The notes: generated by a model not told the origin, from the letters alone. Shown: positions 54,421 to 62,854, counted from the first letter of the stretch. The stretch: 64,000 nt of DNA from Gottfriedia acidiceleris (GCF_023115465.1 NZ_CP096034.1:1798001-1862000); one strand, 5' to 3'. Program-made: numbers and translations.

Positions 54421-55077
54421 ATGTTAGCAAAACATCGAATGCTTCAAAACCATCAAGTAATTACGATCCAATCTAATGAAACTGTAGAATGTGCACTTAA
54501 TCTTTTGTTAGAAAAGCAAATTGATAGTGTTCCTGTATTATCTGGAAATAAATATGTTGGAATGATTTCACAAGCAGAGATTTTTAGAAGATGCTTTTTT
54601 AGTAATTTACAAAAAGAAGATTATGTTAAGAACCTTAAAATAGGTGAAATCGCTACACATCAAACAATCTGTGTTAAAACGGATGAGCCATTTGAAGATA
54701 CAATGAATTCATTAAAAAAATATCCTTCCATTGCGGTAGTTGATGATGAGAGAAATTTTATAGGACTAGTCATTAGATATGACGTAATTGAGATTTTTCA
54801 AGAAGTACTTGGAAAGGACTGTCGAGGAATAAGGATATCAATGACAAGTATGGAGAAGGAAGGGCAATTAGCAAGATTACTTGATTATCTTCACCATTTT
54901 AGGGTTAATATCATATCGCTAGTAACTTTTGATTCAAAAGATCATTTATTAAGAAGAATTGTCTTAAAAATAGATGAAAATAAAAATATCGATAAAATTT
55001 TACGTAAATTTGAAGAGCTTGGTCTAAGAATAGTATCTGTTACGAATGAAATAGAAAATTCTACAGTTAATCACTAA
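54421..55077 (+). CDS. CBS-CBS-ACT domain protein
   Basis: A 218-residue cytosolic protein with two CBS domains (residues about 8-65, ITIQSNETVECALNLLLEKQIDSVPVL, and 75-135, ICVKTDEPFEDTMNSLKKYPSIAVVDDERNFIGLVIRYDV). These are followed by an ACT-like segment (about 137-210, ISMTSMEKEGQLARLLDYLHHFRVNIISL). The architecture resembles AcuB-type ligand sensors that bind adenine nucleotides. The target is unknown. ATG 54421 follows GGGAAGGGGAG. It occupies the place of ypbF in B. subtilis but is unrelated to it as far as I can see. Confidence 0.8.
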   Translation: MLAKHRMLQNHQVITIQSNETVECALNLLLEKQIDSVPVLSGNKYVGMISQAEIFRRCFFSNLQKEDYVKNLKIGEIATHQTICVKTDEPFEDTMNSLKKYPSIAVVDDERNFIGLVIRYDVIEIFQEVLGKDCRGIRISMTSMEKEGQLARLLDYLHHFRVNIISLVTFDSKDHLLRRIVLKIDENKNIDKILRKFEELGLRIVSVTNEIENSTVNH

Positions 55078-55190
55078 TATTGTTAAATTCGTTTGCGCTA
55101 TTTCTTGTTATTAAATACTAATAAAGGATATTATTTTGCGTATACAAAAATAGACTTTTGGAAACGATGAAACCATATTTCACTCAAATT

Positions 55191-55233
55191 AAAAACTTAT
55201 GCCCATTTTGTATGAATGGATATAAGTTTTTTT
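55191..55233 (+). terminator. Intrinsic terminator after the CBS-ACT gene
   Basis: AAACTTAT...CCATT pairs with AATGG...ATAAGTTT, followed by seven T. Confidence 0.75.
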
Positions 55234-55293
55234 GTTGTTTAAAATTTTTCAATTACTACTAGTTTTTGTATAATAAAAAAAGAAATAGATAAA

Positions 55294-56079
55294 TTGATTT
55301 TTAAGAATGAAGTAAAATCAGAGAATCAAGCTGACATATACTTTGTGGATGGGTTTTGTAACAAGGGGGAAATTAAAATAAAATTAATATCATTGATCGG
55401 AATCGTAATAATTTTAGCAATTATTTTATTGTTTAATCGAAAAAGTAAGCTAGAGATTATACATAAAAAAATTAAAATAAAGCATTTAGATGATTCGTTA
55501 CAGTCAATTCAGCTTATATGGATTCCAAATATAGGCGATATTCCTTTTAAATTGAGTGAGATTGAAAAAATCTGCAATCATAATACATTAATTCTTTTAA
55601 GTGGTTACTCAAAAAAGAAGTCAAAAAAATATAGACATGAAAACATCCACTATTTATCTTCTATTGCTCCTGTCTATTTTTTGTGGAATGATTTTGACTA
55701 TAGTGGCAACTATAGGGATCTAAATGCATTATTACTAGATTATAAAGTTACAATTTTAGAAAATAAAAGTGCATCGTTTGAAACTGAAAATGGTACTAAG
55801 TTTTCGGTTGTTGGTTTAGATGATGTGAAAACAAAGAGAGATCATTTAGACTTTGCACTTGAAGAACGGTATGAAGATGATCTTAGTATATTAACTAGCT
55901 ATACAGAAGTCATGAATAGTAATAGTCGTAATTTTGAAAGTATTCAAGTTTATCTGTTTGAAAGAAGTCAATTAAATGTAAATCGAAATCAAAAAACGGT
56001 ATATTTGGAGCTACATAACAAAAAAGGAATTCGCAAACAAAACACAATAACAGTTTTAAATTTTGAAGTTATGAAATAA
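55294..56079 (+). CDS. YpbG-like metallophosphoesterase homologue, catalytically degenerate
   Basis: A frame of up to 261 residues with one N-terminal membrane helix (LISLIGIVIILAIILLF) and a domain whose layout follows YpbG-type calcineurin-like phosphoesterases. The metal motifs are lost: the usual SDLH site reads WIPN, GD reads SGYS, and GNHD reads NDFD. The start is unclear: TTG 55294 has no ribosome binding site, while a strong AAGGGGGA (55363-55370) precedes no ATG/GTG/TTG at proper spacing (ATA at 55378 is 7 nt on). Either a non-enzymatic protein or a decaying gene. Confidence 0.55.
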   Translation: MIFKNEVKSENQADIYFVDGFCNKGEIKIKLISLIGIVIILAIILLFNRKSKLEIIHKKIKIKHLDDSLQSIQLIWIPNIGDIPFKLSEIEKICNHNTLILLSGYSKKKSKKYRHENIHYLSSIAPVYFLWNDFDYSGNYRDLNALLLDYKVTILENKSASFETENGTKFSVVGLDDVKTKRDHLDFALEERYEDDLSILTSYTEVMNSNSRNFESIQVYLFERSQLNVNRNQKTVYLELHNKKGIRKQNTITVLNFEVMK

Positions 56080-56113
56080 GTGTTTGTTGTTTACATGCAG
56101 GAGGAAAAGAAAA

Positions 56114-57022
56114 TTGGCCCAAATAGGAAAGTACAATATTAAAGCAATTTCTAACATTGTTGGGATTTTACCAGGCACATTGAGAGCTTGGGAAAGAAGA
56201 TATAATATTATAAGTCCTGTACGAAATGATGCTGGCCATCGACTGTATACAGAGGAACATGTTTATATTTTAAAATGGCTCGTTCAAAAAGTTAATGAAG
56301 GGTTTACAATTGGACAAGCAATTAACTTATACGAAGCAAAAGAGCATAAATCGTCTAATGACAGCTCTCTTACTGAAAATCTTCAATCAGATGCGCTTGT
56401 AAATCGAATTGTTTCTTCATTATTATCTTTTGAAGAAAGTGAAGCCCATAATTATGTGAATGACGCATTTAGTCTTTTTTCTGTAGATAAAGTATTATTT
56501 AAAATTATTTCAAAGGTTTTTATATTAATAGGTGATAAATGTCGTAATGGTGAAATTACAAGTGCCCATGAACATTTTGCAACATCTTTTTTGAGAACGA
56601 GATTAGGGATGATTTATCAAAATTTACCTAACAATAAACATTTGCCAAAGTTAATCGCAGTTTGTGGACCAGAAGAAAAACATGAATTAGGATTATTAAT
56701 TTTTACGATTTATTTAAGAAGAATTGGTTTTCAAGTTATTTATTTGGGAGCATCAATTGACTCAAATGATGTTGAACAAGTAATAAATGAAGTGAATCCA
56801 GCTGGATTTATCATGACTTGTACTTTAAGAGAAAATTTAAAGAAAACAATTGATCTAGCCATTTTAATCAAAAAAATAAAACCAGATATCATTATTGGAA
56901 TTGGTGGACACGCAGTTTCAACTTGTGAGAGCCCAATTATGGATTCTATACAGGAATTTTATATAGGTAGTCAGCAATCCAACTGGGATGAATGGTTAAA
57001 GCAGAATTTTAATTATAAATGA
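56114..57022 (+). CDS. MerR-type regulator with B12-binding domain (CarH-like)
   Basis: A 302-residue protein with an N-terminal MerR winged helix (YNIKAISNIVGILPGTLRAWERRYNIISPVRNDAGHRLYTEEHV). A helical cap follows, then a Rossmann B12-binding domain with the cobalt-ligand His190 in GPEEKHELG and GIGGHAV later. CarH light sensors have W-x9-EH in the cap; here Glu153-His154 are kept but the Trp position is Cys143. The start is TTG 56114 after GCAGGAGG. It may respond to adenosyl- or other cobalamins; target genes unknown. No obvious carotenoid genes are nearby. Confidence 0.82.
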   Translation: MAQIGKYNIKAISNIVGILPGTLRAWERRYNIISPVRNDAGHRLYTEEHVYILKWLVQKVNEGFTIGQAINLYEAKEHKSSNDSSLTENLQSDALVNRIVSSLLSFEESEAHNYVNDAFSLFSVDKVLFKIISKVFILIGDKCRNGEITSAHEHFATSFLRTRLGMIYQNLPNNKHLPKLIAVCGPEEKHELGLLIFTIYLRRIGFQVIYLGASIDSNDVEQVINEVNPAGFIMTCTLRENLKKTIDLAILIKKIKPDIIIGIGGHAVSTCESPIMDSIQEFYIGSQQSNWDEWLKQNFNYK

Positions 57023-57098
57023 ATTTTGACTTTAGAATCACCAAAATTGTATAAAAACATAAACTGTACTATGGTAAATGCAGCAAGGAGGCTAGTTC

Positions 57099-57707
57099 AT
57101 GAGGTTGGAACGGTTGAACTACAATAAAATAAAAGTTTTTCTTACATCTGATGATTTATCTGAACGTGGTCTGACAAAAGAAGACTTATGGTATAATGCG
57201 CCAAAAGTTCAACAGCTTTTTCAAGATATGATGCATGAAGCTAGCGTAGAACTAGGTTTCGAAGTAGATGGAAAAGTATCCGTTGAAGTTTTCTCTCTTC
57301 AAGCTCAAGGAATGGTTGTAATCGTAACAAAATCCGATGAAATTGAAGAAGAGGAAGATGAATTCCAAGACGATTTTATCTCGATGGAAGTAATCCTAGA
57401 TGAAAGTGAACATATATTGTACGAGTTTTCTACTTTAGATGATCTAATCCTACTTTCTGAAAAATTGGTTTCATGTGATGCTTTAGGTGGAAGATTATTC
57501 TCTTTTGAAAATACGTTTTACTTAAAGTTCGAGGAGAGTGATATAGGAAGACTAGATCGTGAAACATTTTATGCGATTTTAGCTGAATATGGGAATCCTT
57601 CCACAAGAACAATTTACCGTATTATTGAATATGGTAAAGAACTTATCTCAGAAAATGCTATTGAAAAACTGCATTTTTATTTCGTCAAAAATAAAGCCTC
57701 TCAGTAA
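57099..57707 (+). CDS. mecB: MecA-family adaptor protein MecB (YpbH)
   Basis: A 202-residue adaptor that hands substrates to ClpC/ClpP. The N-terminal MRLERLNYNKIKVFLTSDDLSERGLTKEDLW and a C-terminal ClpC-binding domain (EFSTLDDLILLSEKL...) flank an acidic linker (EIEEEEDEFQDD). It is assigned to MecB (YpbH) and not MecA from its place before gudB and the length (194 in B. subtilis). ATG 57099 follows AAGGAGG. Confidence 0.88.
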   Translation: MRLERLNYNKIKVFLTSDDLSERGLTKEDLWYNAPKVQQLFQDMMHEASVELGFEVDGKVSVEVFSLQAQGMVVIVTKSDEIEEEEDEFQDDFISMEVILDESEHILYEFSTLDDLILLSEKLVSCDALGGRLFSFENTFYLKFEESDIGRLDRETFYAILAEYGNPSTRTIYRIIEYGKELISENAIEKLHFYFVKNKASQ

Positions 57708-57726
57708 TTTATTACGAGAGGTTTTA
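57693..57726 (+). terminator. Intrinsic terminator of mecB
   Basis: CCTCTC / GAGAGG stem with a T-rich tail; the mecB stop codon lies in the loop. Confidence 0.75.
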
Positions 57727-57797
57727 CTTTTGTAAATTTTTTATTAATATATTGTATTTCTTCATATTCTTTCCTTTTCAAATATTGGAAATAGGAG

Positions 57798-57823
57798 TAT
57801 AATGACCTTAGAAAACGCTTACA
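57798..57823 (+). promoter_or_regulatory. gudB -10 box and overlapping cre (CcpA) site
   Basis: TATAAT (57798-57803) is the likely -10; its -35 is weak. AGAAAACGCTTACA (57810-57823) matches the cre consensus TGWAANCGNTNWCA at 13 of 14 positions and covers the expected transcription start. This predicts glucose (CcpA) repression of the glutamate dehydrogenase gene. Confidence 0.65.
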
Positions 57824-57944
57824 TTAAACGAATATTATATTTTGTTTTCTATGTGTTTATAACTTTCAAAAAGGGATGGAAAGTTGTATACTAATTTCAG
57901 AATGAATGAATCTTTTCATCGTTCAAATTTCTAGGGGGTTTACA

Positions 57945-59225
57945 ATGGTTGCCGAGAAATCTACAGAGAAAAATAGCAACACTGAAGAACATTTAGACGT
58001 ACTAGCGCCTACACAAGTAGTTATTAAAGAAGCGTTAGAAAAATTAGGATATTCAAATGAAATGTATGAACTTTTAAAAGAACCAGTTCGTATGATGACT
58101 GTAAAAATTCCAGTTCGCATGGATGATGGACAAGTGAAAATTTTCACTGGTTACAGAGCTCAACATAATGATGCGGTAGGACCAACAAAAGGTGGTATCC
58201 GTTTCCATCCAAATGTAACAGAAAATGAAGTTAAAGCCCTTTCAATCTGGATGAGCTTAAAATGTGGAATTGTAGATTTACCATATGGTGGAGGTAAAGG
58301 TGGAATCGTTTGTGATCCACGTGATATGTCATTCCGTGAGTTAGAAAGACTTAGTCGCGGTTATGTACGTGCAATAAGCCAAATCGTAGGACCAACTAAA
58401 GATATTCCAGCTCCAGACGTATTTACAAACTCACAAATTATGGCTTGGATGATGGATGAATATTCTAGAATAGATGAATTTAACTCACCTGGTTTTATTA
58501 CTGGTAAACCATTAGTATTAGGTGGATCTCACGGTCGTGAAACAGCTACTGCTAAAGGTGTAACGATTGTAATTCGTGAAGCAGCAAAGCGTAGAGGTAT
58601 TAACTTAGAAGGTGCACGAGTTGTTATCCAAGGATTTGGTAATGCAGGTAGCTTTTTAGCGAAATTTATGCATGATGCTGGTGCAAAAGTTATTGGTATT
58701 TCTGATGCTTATGGTGCACTTCATGATCCAAATGGCTTAGACATTGATTATTTATTAGATCGTAGAGATAGCTTTGGTACAATTACTAAACTATTTAATA
58801 ATACAATTTCAAATAAAGAATTATTAGAATTAGATTGTGATATATTAGTTCCTGCAGCGATTGAAAATCAAATTACAAAAGATAATGCTCATAATATTAA
58901 AGCAAATATTGTAGTTGAAGCTGCTAACGGACCAACAACACTTGAAGCTACTAAGATTTTAACAGAGCGCGGTATTTTATTAGTACCAGACGTATTAGCT
59001 AGTGCAGGTGGCGTTACAGTTTCTTACTTTGAATGGGTACAGAATAACCAAGGTTACTACTGGACTGAAGAAGAAGTAGAAGAGCGATTAGAAAAAGTTA
59101 TGGTACGTTCATTTAATAATATTTATGAAACAAGTGTAAATAGAAAAGTAAATATGCGATTAGCTGCTTATATGGTTGGCGCGCGTAAAATGGCTGAAGC
59201 TAGCCGATTCAGAGGCTGGGTATAA
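57945..59225 (+). CDS. gudB: NAD-dependent glutamate dehydrogenase
   Basis: A 426-residue catabolic enzyme converting glutamate to 2-oxoglutarate and ammonia. The active-site loop is LPYGGGKGGIVCDP with the catalytic Lys nearby (SLKCG), followed by the dinucleotide fold VVIQGFGNAGSFLA. The cryptic B. subtilis 168 allele has a 9-bp duplication (VKA twice); here NEVKALSIWMSLKCG has a single VKA, so the enzyme should be active. ATG 57945 follows TAGGGGGTT. Context next to ypdA fits GudB. RocG is the alternative. Confidence 0.93.
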   Translation: MVAEKSTEKNSNTEEHLDVLAPTQVVIKEALEKLGYSNEMYELLKEPVRMMTVKIPVRMDDGQVKIFTGYRAQHNDAVGPTKGGIRFHPNVTENEVKALSIWMSLKCGIVDLPYGGGKGGIVCDPRDMSFRELERLSRGYVRAISQIVGPTKDIPAPDVFTNSQIMAWMMDEYSRIDEFNSPGFITGKPLVLGGSHGRETATAKGVTIVIREAAKRRGINLEGARVVIQGFGNAGSFLAKFMHDAGAKVIGISDAYGALHDPNGLDIDYLLDRRDSFGTITKLFNNTISNKELLELDCDILVPAAIENQITKDNAHNIKANIVVEAANGPTTLEATKILTERGILLVPDVLASAGGVTVSYFEWVQNNQGYYWTEEEVEERLEKVMVRSFNNIYETSVNRKVNMRLAAYMVGARKMAEASRFRGWV

Positions 59226-59243
59226 GATTATATTTGCTGATAA

Positions 59244-59278
59244 AAACAAGGTGGAGTATATCCATCTTGTTTTTTTTG
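59244..59278 (+). terminator. Intrinsic terminator after gudB
   Basis: AACAAGGTGGA / TCCATCTTGTT stem (with G-T pairing) and an eight-T run. Confidence 0.82.
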
Positions 59279-59366
59279 ATTAGCTATTATTAGACAAATT
59301 GAATATTTTACGTAAAATAGTAATAGTAAATATAACTAAGACTCTAGTTTATTGGAGATGTTTCAA

Positions 59367-60341
59367 ATGGAAAAAGTAGAAGTTCTGATCATTGGTGGAG
59401 GACCTTGTGGTATTGCAGCTTATCTAGCATTAAAAAATAAGGGGATTTCTGCATTAATAATTGAAAAAGGAAATATAGTTCATACCCTCAGTCGTTTTCC
59501 AACGCATCAAACATTTTTTAGTACAAGTGAAAAATTAGAAGTGGGAAATATTCCATTTATTATTGAAGGTAGAAAACCAAAAAAACACCAAGCTCTAGCC
59601 TATTACCGTGACGTTGTTAAGCGAAATAGCATAAAAATTAATGCTTTTGAAGAGGTAAAAACGGTTAGTAAGAAAACTGATTTTATCATCGAATCAGTTA
59701 CAATAAACGGGGAAGAAAAACGTTATGAAGCAAAAGCAGTTATTGTAGCAACTGGATATTATGACCAACCAAACTACTTATCAATACCTGGTGAACAGCT
59801 TAATAAAGTTTCCCATTACTTTTTTGAAGGTCATAAACATTTTAAACAGAAGGTTGTCGTCATCGGTGGGAAAAACTCAAGTGTTGACGCAGCACTAGAA
59901 CTAGAAAAGTGTGGAGCGGATGTAACTGTACTTTATAGAGGCAGTTCATATTCACCAAGTATTAAACCATGGGTACTACCAGAATTCGAGGCACTTGTCC
60001 GTTCTGACACAATTAAAATGGAATTTAACGCAAATCTACTTGAAATAAAAGAATCATCAGTAGTATACGAAAAAGAAGGACAAATAGTTGAGATTGACAA
60101 TGACTTTGTCTATGCCATGACAGGTTACCATCCTGATCATACTTTAATTAAAAGCATGGGCGTCAAAGTAGATGATAAAACAGGAAGACCATTATTCAAT
60201 CCGGAAACAATGGAAACAAATATTGAAGGCATTTATATTGCAGGAGTAATTGCTGCAGGAAACAATGCAAACGAAATATTTATAGAAAATGGTCGTTTTC
60301 ACGGTGACTTAATCGTTTCTCACTTAGTTAGTAATAAATAA
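59367..60341 (+). CDS. ypdA: Bacillithiol disulfide reductase YpdA
   Basis: A 324-residue FAD/NADPH enzyme that reduces oxidised bacillithiol. The FAD-binding motif is LIIGGGPCGIAAYLA at the N-terminus; a second Rossmann motif VVVIGGKNSSVDAALELEKCGA binds NADPH. TNIEGIYIAGVIAAG near the C-terminus binds FAD. No CxxC redox pair is visible, in line with YpdA. ATG 59367 is chosen (GGAGAT upstream, rather long spacing). The following 0.7 kb is a cluster of duplicated terminator hairpins and repeat elements. Confidence 0.9.
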   Translation: MEKVEVLIIGGGPCGIAAYLALKNKGISALIIEKGNIVHTLSRFPTHQTFFSTSEKLEVGNIPFIIEGRKPKKHQALAYYRDVVKRNSIKINAFEEVKTVSKKTDFIIESVTINGEEKRYEAKAVIVATGYYDQPNYLSIPGEQLNKVSHYFFEGHKHFKQKVVVIGGKNSSVDAALELEKCGADVTVLYRGSSYSPSIKPWVLPEFEALVRSDTIKMEFNANLLEIKESSVVYEKEGQIVEIDNDFVYAMTGYHPDHTLIKSMGVKVDDKTGRPLFNPETMETNIEGIYIAGVIAAGNNANEIFIENGRFHGDLIVSHLVSNK

Positions 60342-60352
60342 TTTTAAAGAAA

Positions 60353-60375
60353 TGAAACGTATCTATGCTACGTTT
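60353..60375 (+). terminator. ypdA terminator hairpin, copy 1 (variant)
   Basis: AAACGTA / TACGTTT hairpin 12 bp after the ypdA stop; slightly diverged from copies 2 (60512-60532) and 3 (62749-62769). It has only a short T stretch before the repeat element begins. Confidence 0.6.
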
Positions 60376-60511
60376 CAGAGTGTTGAAATATAAAATGGCA
60401 ATAGGAAAACGGACATTAAATTGAATATTTATTTAATGATGAAATTATCATTTTTTTGATGATCTATTAATGCTTTTAATTATTTTTATGTTTGAGCAAT
60501 TTTCAACAGCT
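60376..60511 (+). repeat. 136-bp internally deleted version of the repeat element
   Basis: It starts CAGAGTGTTGAAATATAAA as copy C does, follows its left 130 bp with moderate divergence (AATAGGAAAACGGAC, TTTGAGCAATTT), then jumps to the right-end sequence TCAACAG. It lacks the GC-rich core. Terminator hairpins flank it on both sides. It is a MITE-like derivative of the 515-bp element. Confidence 0.7.
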
Positions 60512-60532
60512 TGAACGTAGCTATGCTACGTT
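60512..60532 (+). terminator. ypdA terminator hairpin, copy 2
   Basis: AACGTAGC-TAT-GCTACGTT perfect hairpin between the short and long repeat copies. It is identical over 21 bp to copy 3 at 62749-62769; no T-run follows here. Confidence 0.7.
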
Positions 60533-60962
60533 CAGAGTGTTGAAATATAAAGTCGTCAATAGGGAAAACGGACTTTAAATGAATATTTAATAATGATAAA
60601 ATTAGCATTTTTAGAATGATTTTTTAATGTTTTAAATGTAAAAGTGTTTGAGCAATTTCATTATTCCAATAATACTAGTAATGATTTTTTTTAGAATTTT
60701 TTTAGAAGTTAAAAATATTATGGGTCATTTTTAGGAAACAAAGATTTTGTTGTTTAGGTTCGATATTAATTGATCCTACAAGCTGATTAATATACAACAG
60801 TTAGATTACTCTAAGTAAAGGCTATTTGACTAGTATTTATTACAGACTTTTTTTTGATTGAAAAAGTTGATTGGAACGGAGGGGTGATCGACTCCTATGG
60901 GATTAGCGGGAAGGCTGAGACCCCGCAGGCTTGCCGAGGCCACTGAAAAAGTCCTTGTGATT

Positions 60963-61012
60963 AAAAAAAGTGAAGGCTTTCTCGATTTCATCGAGGAAGC
61001 CTTCACTTTTTT
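60963..61012. terminator. Terminator hairpin at the left end of the IS1182-type element
   Basis: A stem of more than 20 bp (GTGAAGGCTT...CTCGAT / ATCGAG...AAGCCTTCAC) with A and T tails on either side, just inside the IS end. It would block read-through into the transposase. Confidence 0.8.
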
Positions 61013-61051
61013 CTTGTATAATTGTTGTATCAAGTAACGGTGGTGTATCGA

Positions 61052-62512
61052 ATGATCTCAAATCAAGAATCTTTTACTCTCAGTCCTTTCATGGCTTTAT
61101 ACGATTTAATTGTTCCGAAAGATAATATACTTCGTCAAATAAATGAATTAGTAGATTTTACGTTTGTTTTAGAAGAATTAAAAAATAAATATTGCCTTGA
61201 TAACGGCCGGAATGCAGTGCCGCCTATTCGTATGTTCAAATATTTGTTACTAAAATCGATCTTTGATTTATCAGATGTTGATGTTGTTGAACGATCAAAG
61301 TATGATATGTCTTTTAAATATTTTCTTGATATGGCTCCGGAAGAATCAGTGATCAATTCAAGTTCTTTAACGAAATTTCGTAAGCTTCGTTTAAAAGATG
61401 TTGAATTATTAGACATGTTGATCAATAAAACAGTCGAAATCGCACTTGAAAAAGAACTAATTAAAAGTACTTCCATTATAGTTGATGCAACTCATACAAG
61501 ATCGCGATATAATCAAAAATCACCAAAAGAATTTTTAATGGAAAAGTCAAAGCTTCTTCGAAAAGCTGTTTATCAAATCAATGAGGGAATGAGAGGAAAA
61601 TTCCCACAAAAGCCAACAACGAATGATTTAATCGATGAAATTAAATATAGTCAAAAAGTCATCCAATCTGTGGAAAAAGAAGAATCAATCCGTGAATATC
61701 CAAAAGTCAAAGAAAAACTAAACTATCTAAAAGAAATTGTAGAAGATTACGAGGGCAACCTAGAATTTTCACATGATCCTGACGCAAAAACTGGTCACAA
61801 ATCAGCTGATACCTCATTCTTTGGTTATAAAACACATATTGCGATGAACGAAGAGCGTCTTATTACAGCTGCATTGGTTACTACTGGTGAAAAAAATGAT
61901 GGAAAGTACCTACAAACATTGATTGAAAAAAGTTGTGAAACAGGAATGGAAATTGATACAGTCATTGGTGATACAGCTTATTCAGAGATTGATAATCTTC
62001 AATACGTAAATGAAAATGAATTAAAATTAGTTTCGAAATTAAACCCAACGATTACACATGGAGCACGTAAAAAAGAAGATGAATTTCAATATAATAAGGA
62101 TGCGGGTATGTACGTTTGCAAGGCAGGTCATATGGCAATCCGAAAAAGAAGACAAGAAAGAAAAAATCAGAAAAAAAATCCGCGAGATATGTATTACTTT
62201 GATATTGAAAAATGTAAAAAATGTCCCTTTAAAGATGGATGTTACAAAGAAGGTGCCAAAAGTAAATCATATAGTGTAACAATTAAATCAACTGAACACA
62301 AAGAGCATGCACAATTTCAAGAAAGCGAATATTTCAAAGAGAAATCAAAAGAACGCTATAAAATTGAAGCAAAAAATAGTGAATTAAAACACAGACACGG
62401 GTACAATGTAGCAAATTCCACGGGTCTATTAGGCATGGAAATGCAAGGGGCAATGGCCATATTCGCAGTTAATTTAAAACGAATACTGACCTTAATGAAG
62501 GAAGAAAAATAA
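61052..62512 (+). CDS. IS1182-family transposase
   Basis: A 486-residue DDE transposase. The N-terminal domain starts SFTLSPFMALYDLIVPKDNILRQI and has the DUF772-type NAVPPIRMFKYLLLKSIFDLSD...SSLTKFRKL. The catalytic part has Asp residues in IIVDATHTRSRYNQ and VIGDTAYS, a zinc-like cluster (CKKCPFKDGCYKE), and a C-terminal RYKIEAKNSELKHRHG supplying the Glu. No frameshift or stop is seen. ATG 61052 is preferred over the earlier ATG 61022. Confidence 0.93.
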   Translation: MISNQESFTLSPFMALYDLIVPKDNILRQINELVDFTFVLEELKNKYCLDNGRNAVPPIRMFKYLLLKSIFDLSDVDVVERSKYDMSFKYFLDMAPEESVINSSSLTKFRKLRLKDVELLDMLINKTVEIALEKELIKSTSIIVDATHTRSRYNQKSPKEFLMEKSKLLRKAVYQINEGMRGKFPQKPTTNDLIDEIKYSQKVIQSVEKEESIREYPKVKEKLNYLKEIVEDYEGNLEFSHDPDAKTGHKSADTSFFGYKTHIAMNEERLITAALVTTGEKNDGKYLQTLIEKSCETGMEIDTVIGDTAYSEIDNLQYVNENELKLVSKLNPTITHGARKKEDEFQYNKDAGMYVCKAGHMAIRKRRQERKNQKKNPRDMYYFDIEKCKKCPFKDGCYKEGAKSKSYSVTIKSTEHKEHAQFQESEYFKEKSKERYKIEAKNSELKHRHGYNVANSTGLLGMEMQGAMAIFAVNLKRILTLMKEEK

Positions 62513-62524
62513 AAATGTATAAAG

Positions 62525-62571
62525 GAAAAGGCGATTTTCCGTTCAATTCTGAACGAAAAATCGCCTTTTTT
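62525..62571. terminator. Terminator after the IS1182-family transposase
   Basis: AAAAGGCGATTTTCCGTTC pairs with GAACGAAAAATCGCCTTTT (small internal mismatch), then T residues. Confidence 0.82.
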
Positions 62572-62748
62572 AGATCATATATAGATTACAGTAAATAAAA
62601 TTGACTGTTTTTCAGTGGCCTCGGCTTGCCGAGGAGGCTAAAGAATCTCGCCCCATGGAAAGCGGGCACCATGTAGTGGAAATCAACATCACTCTCCTCC
62701 TTTTACGAAAATTTGATAATTAATTGACAAGGTAGTTTTTCAACAGAG

Positions 62749-62776
62749 TGAACGTAGCTATGCTACGTTTTTTTTA
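62749..62776 (+). terminator. ypdA terminator hairpin, copy 3 with T-run
   Basis: TGAACGTAGCTATGCTACGTT repeated from 60512 in two adjoining parts (AACGTAGC/GCTACGTT stem), here followed by an eight-T run. This looks like the original 3' end of the ypdA terminator. Confidence 0.75.
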
Positions 62777-62854
62777 TTAAAGATTTTCGAGCCGTTTTCT
62801 GTTTACTTAAAGAATTTTAAAATGTTATAATTTCTTGTGAAATGAGGTGCTAAA

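Larger units (their letters stand above)
60940..62618 (+). mobile_element. IS1182-family insertion sequence, complete
   Basis: About 1.68 kb with inverted ends CCACTGAAAAAGTC (60940-60953) and, reverse complemented, CCACTGAAAAACAGTC (62603-62618). GGCTTGCCGAGG occurs directly on both sides (60928-60939 and 62623-62634), probably a duplicated target, with four further bases (CCTC) between the right end and the repeat. It has one transposase gene and terminators near both ends. Confidence 0.85.
60533..62748 (+). repeat. Copy C of the repeat element, interrupted by an IS
   Basis: Its left part (60533-60939) and right part (62623-62748) together match copy A (34686-35200, inverted) nearly base for base. 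The gap is filled by an IS1182-type element. The left half runs from CAGAGTGTTGAAATATAAAG to the core GGCTTGCCGAGG; the right half ends TTTTTCAACAGAG. Exact copies of the ypdA hairpin flank it. Confidence 0.8.
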
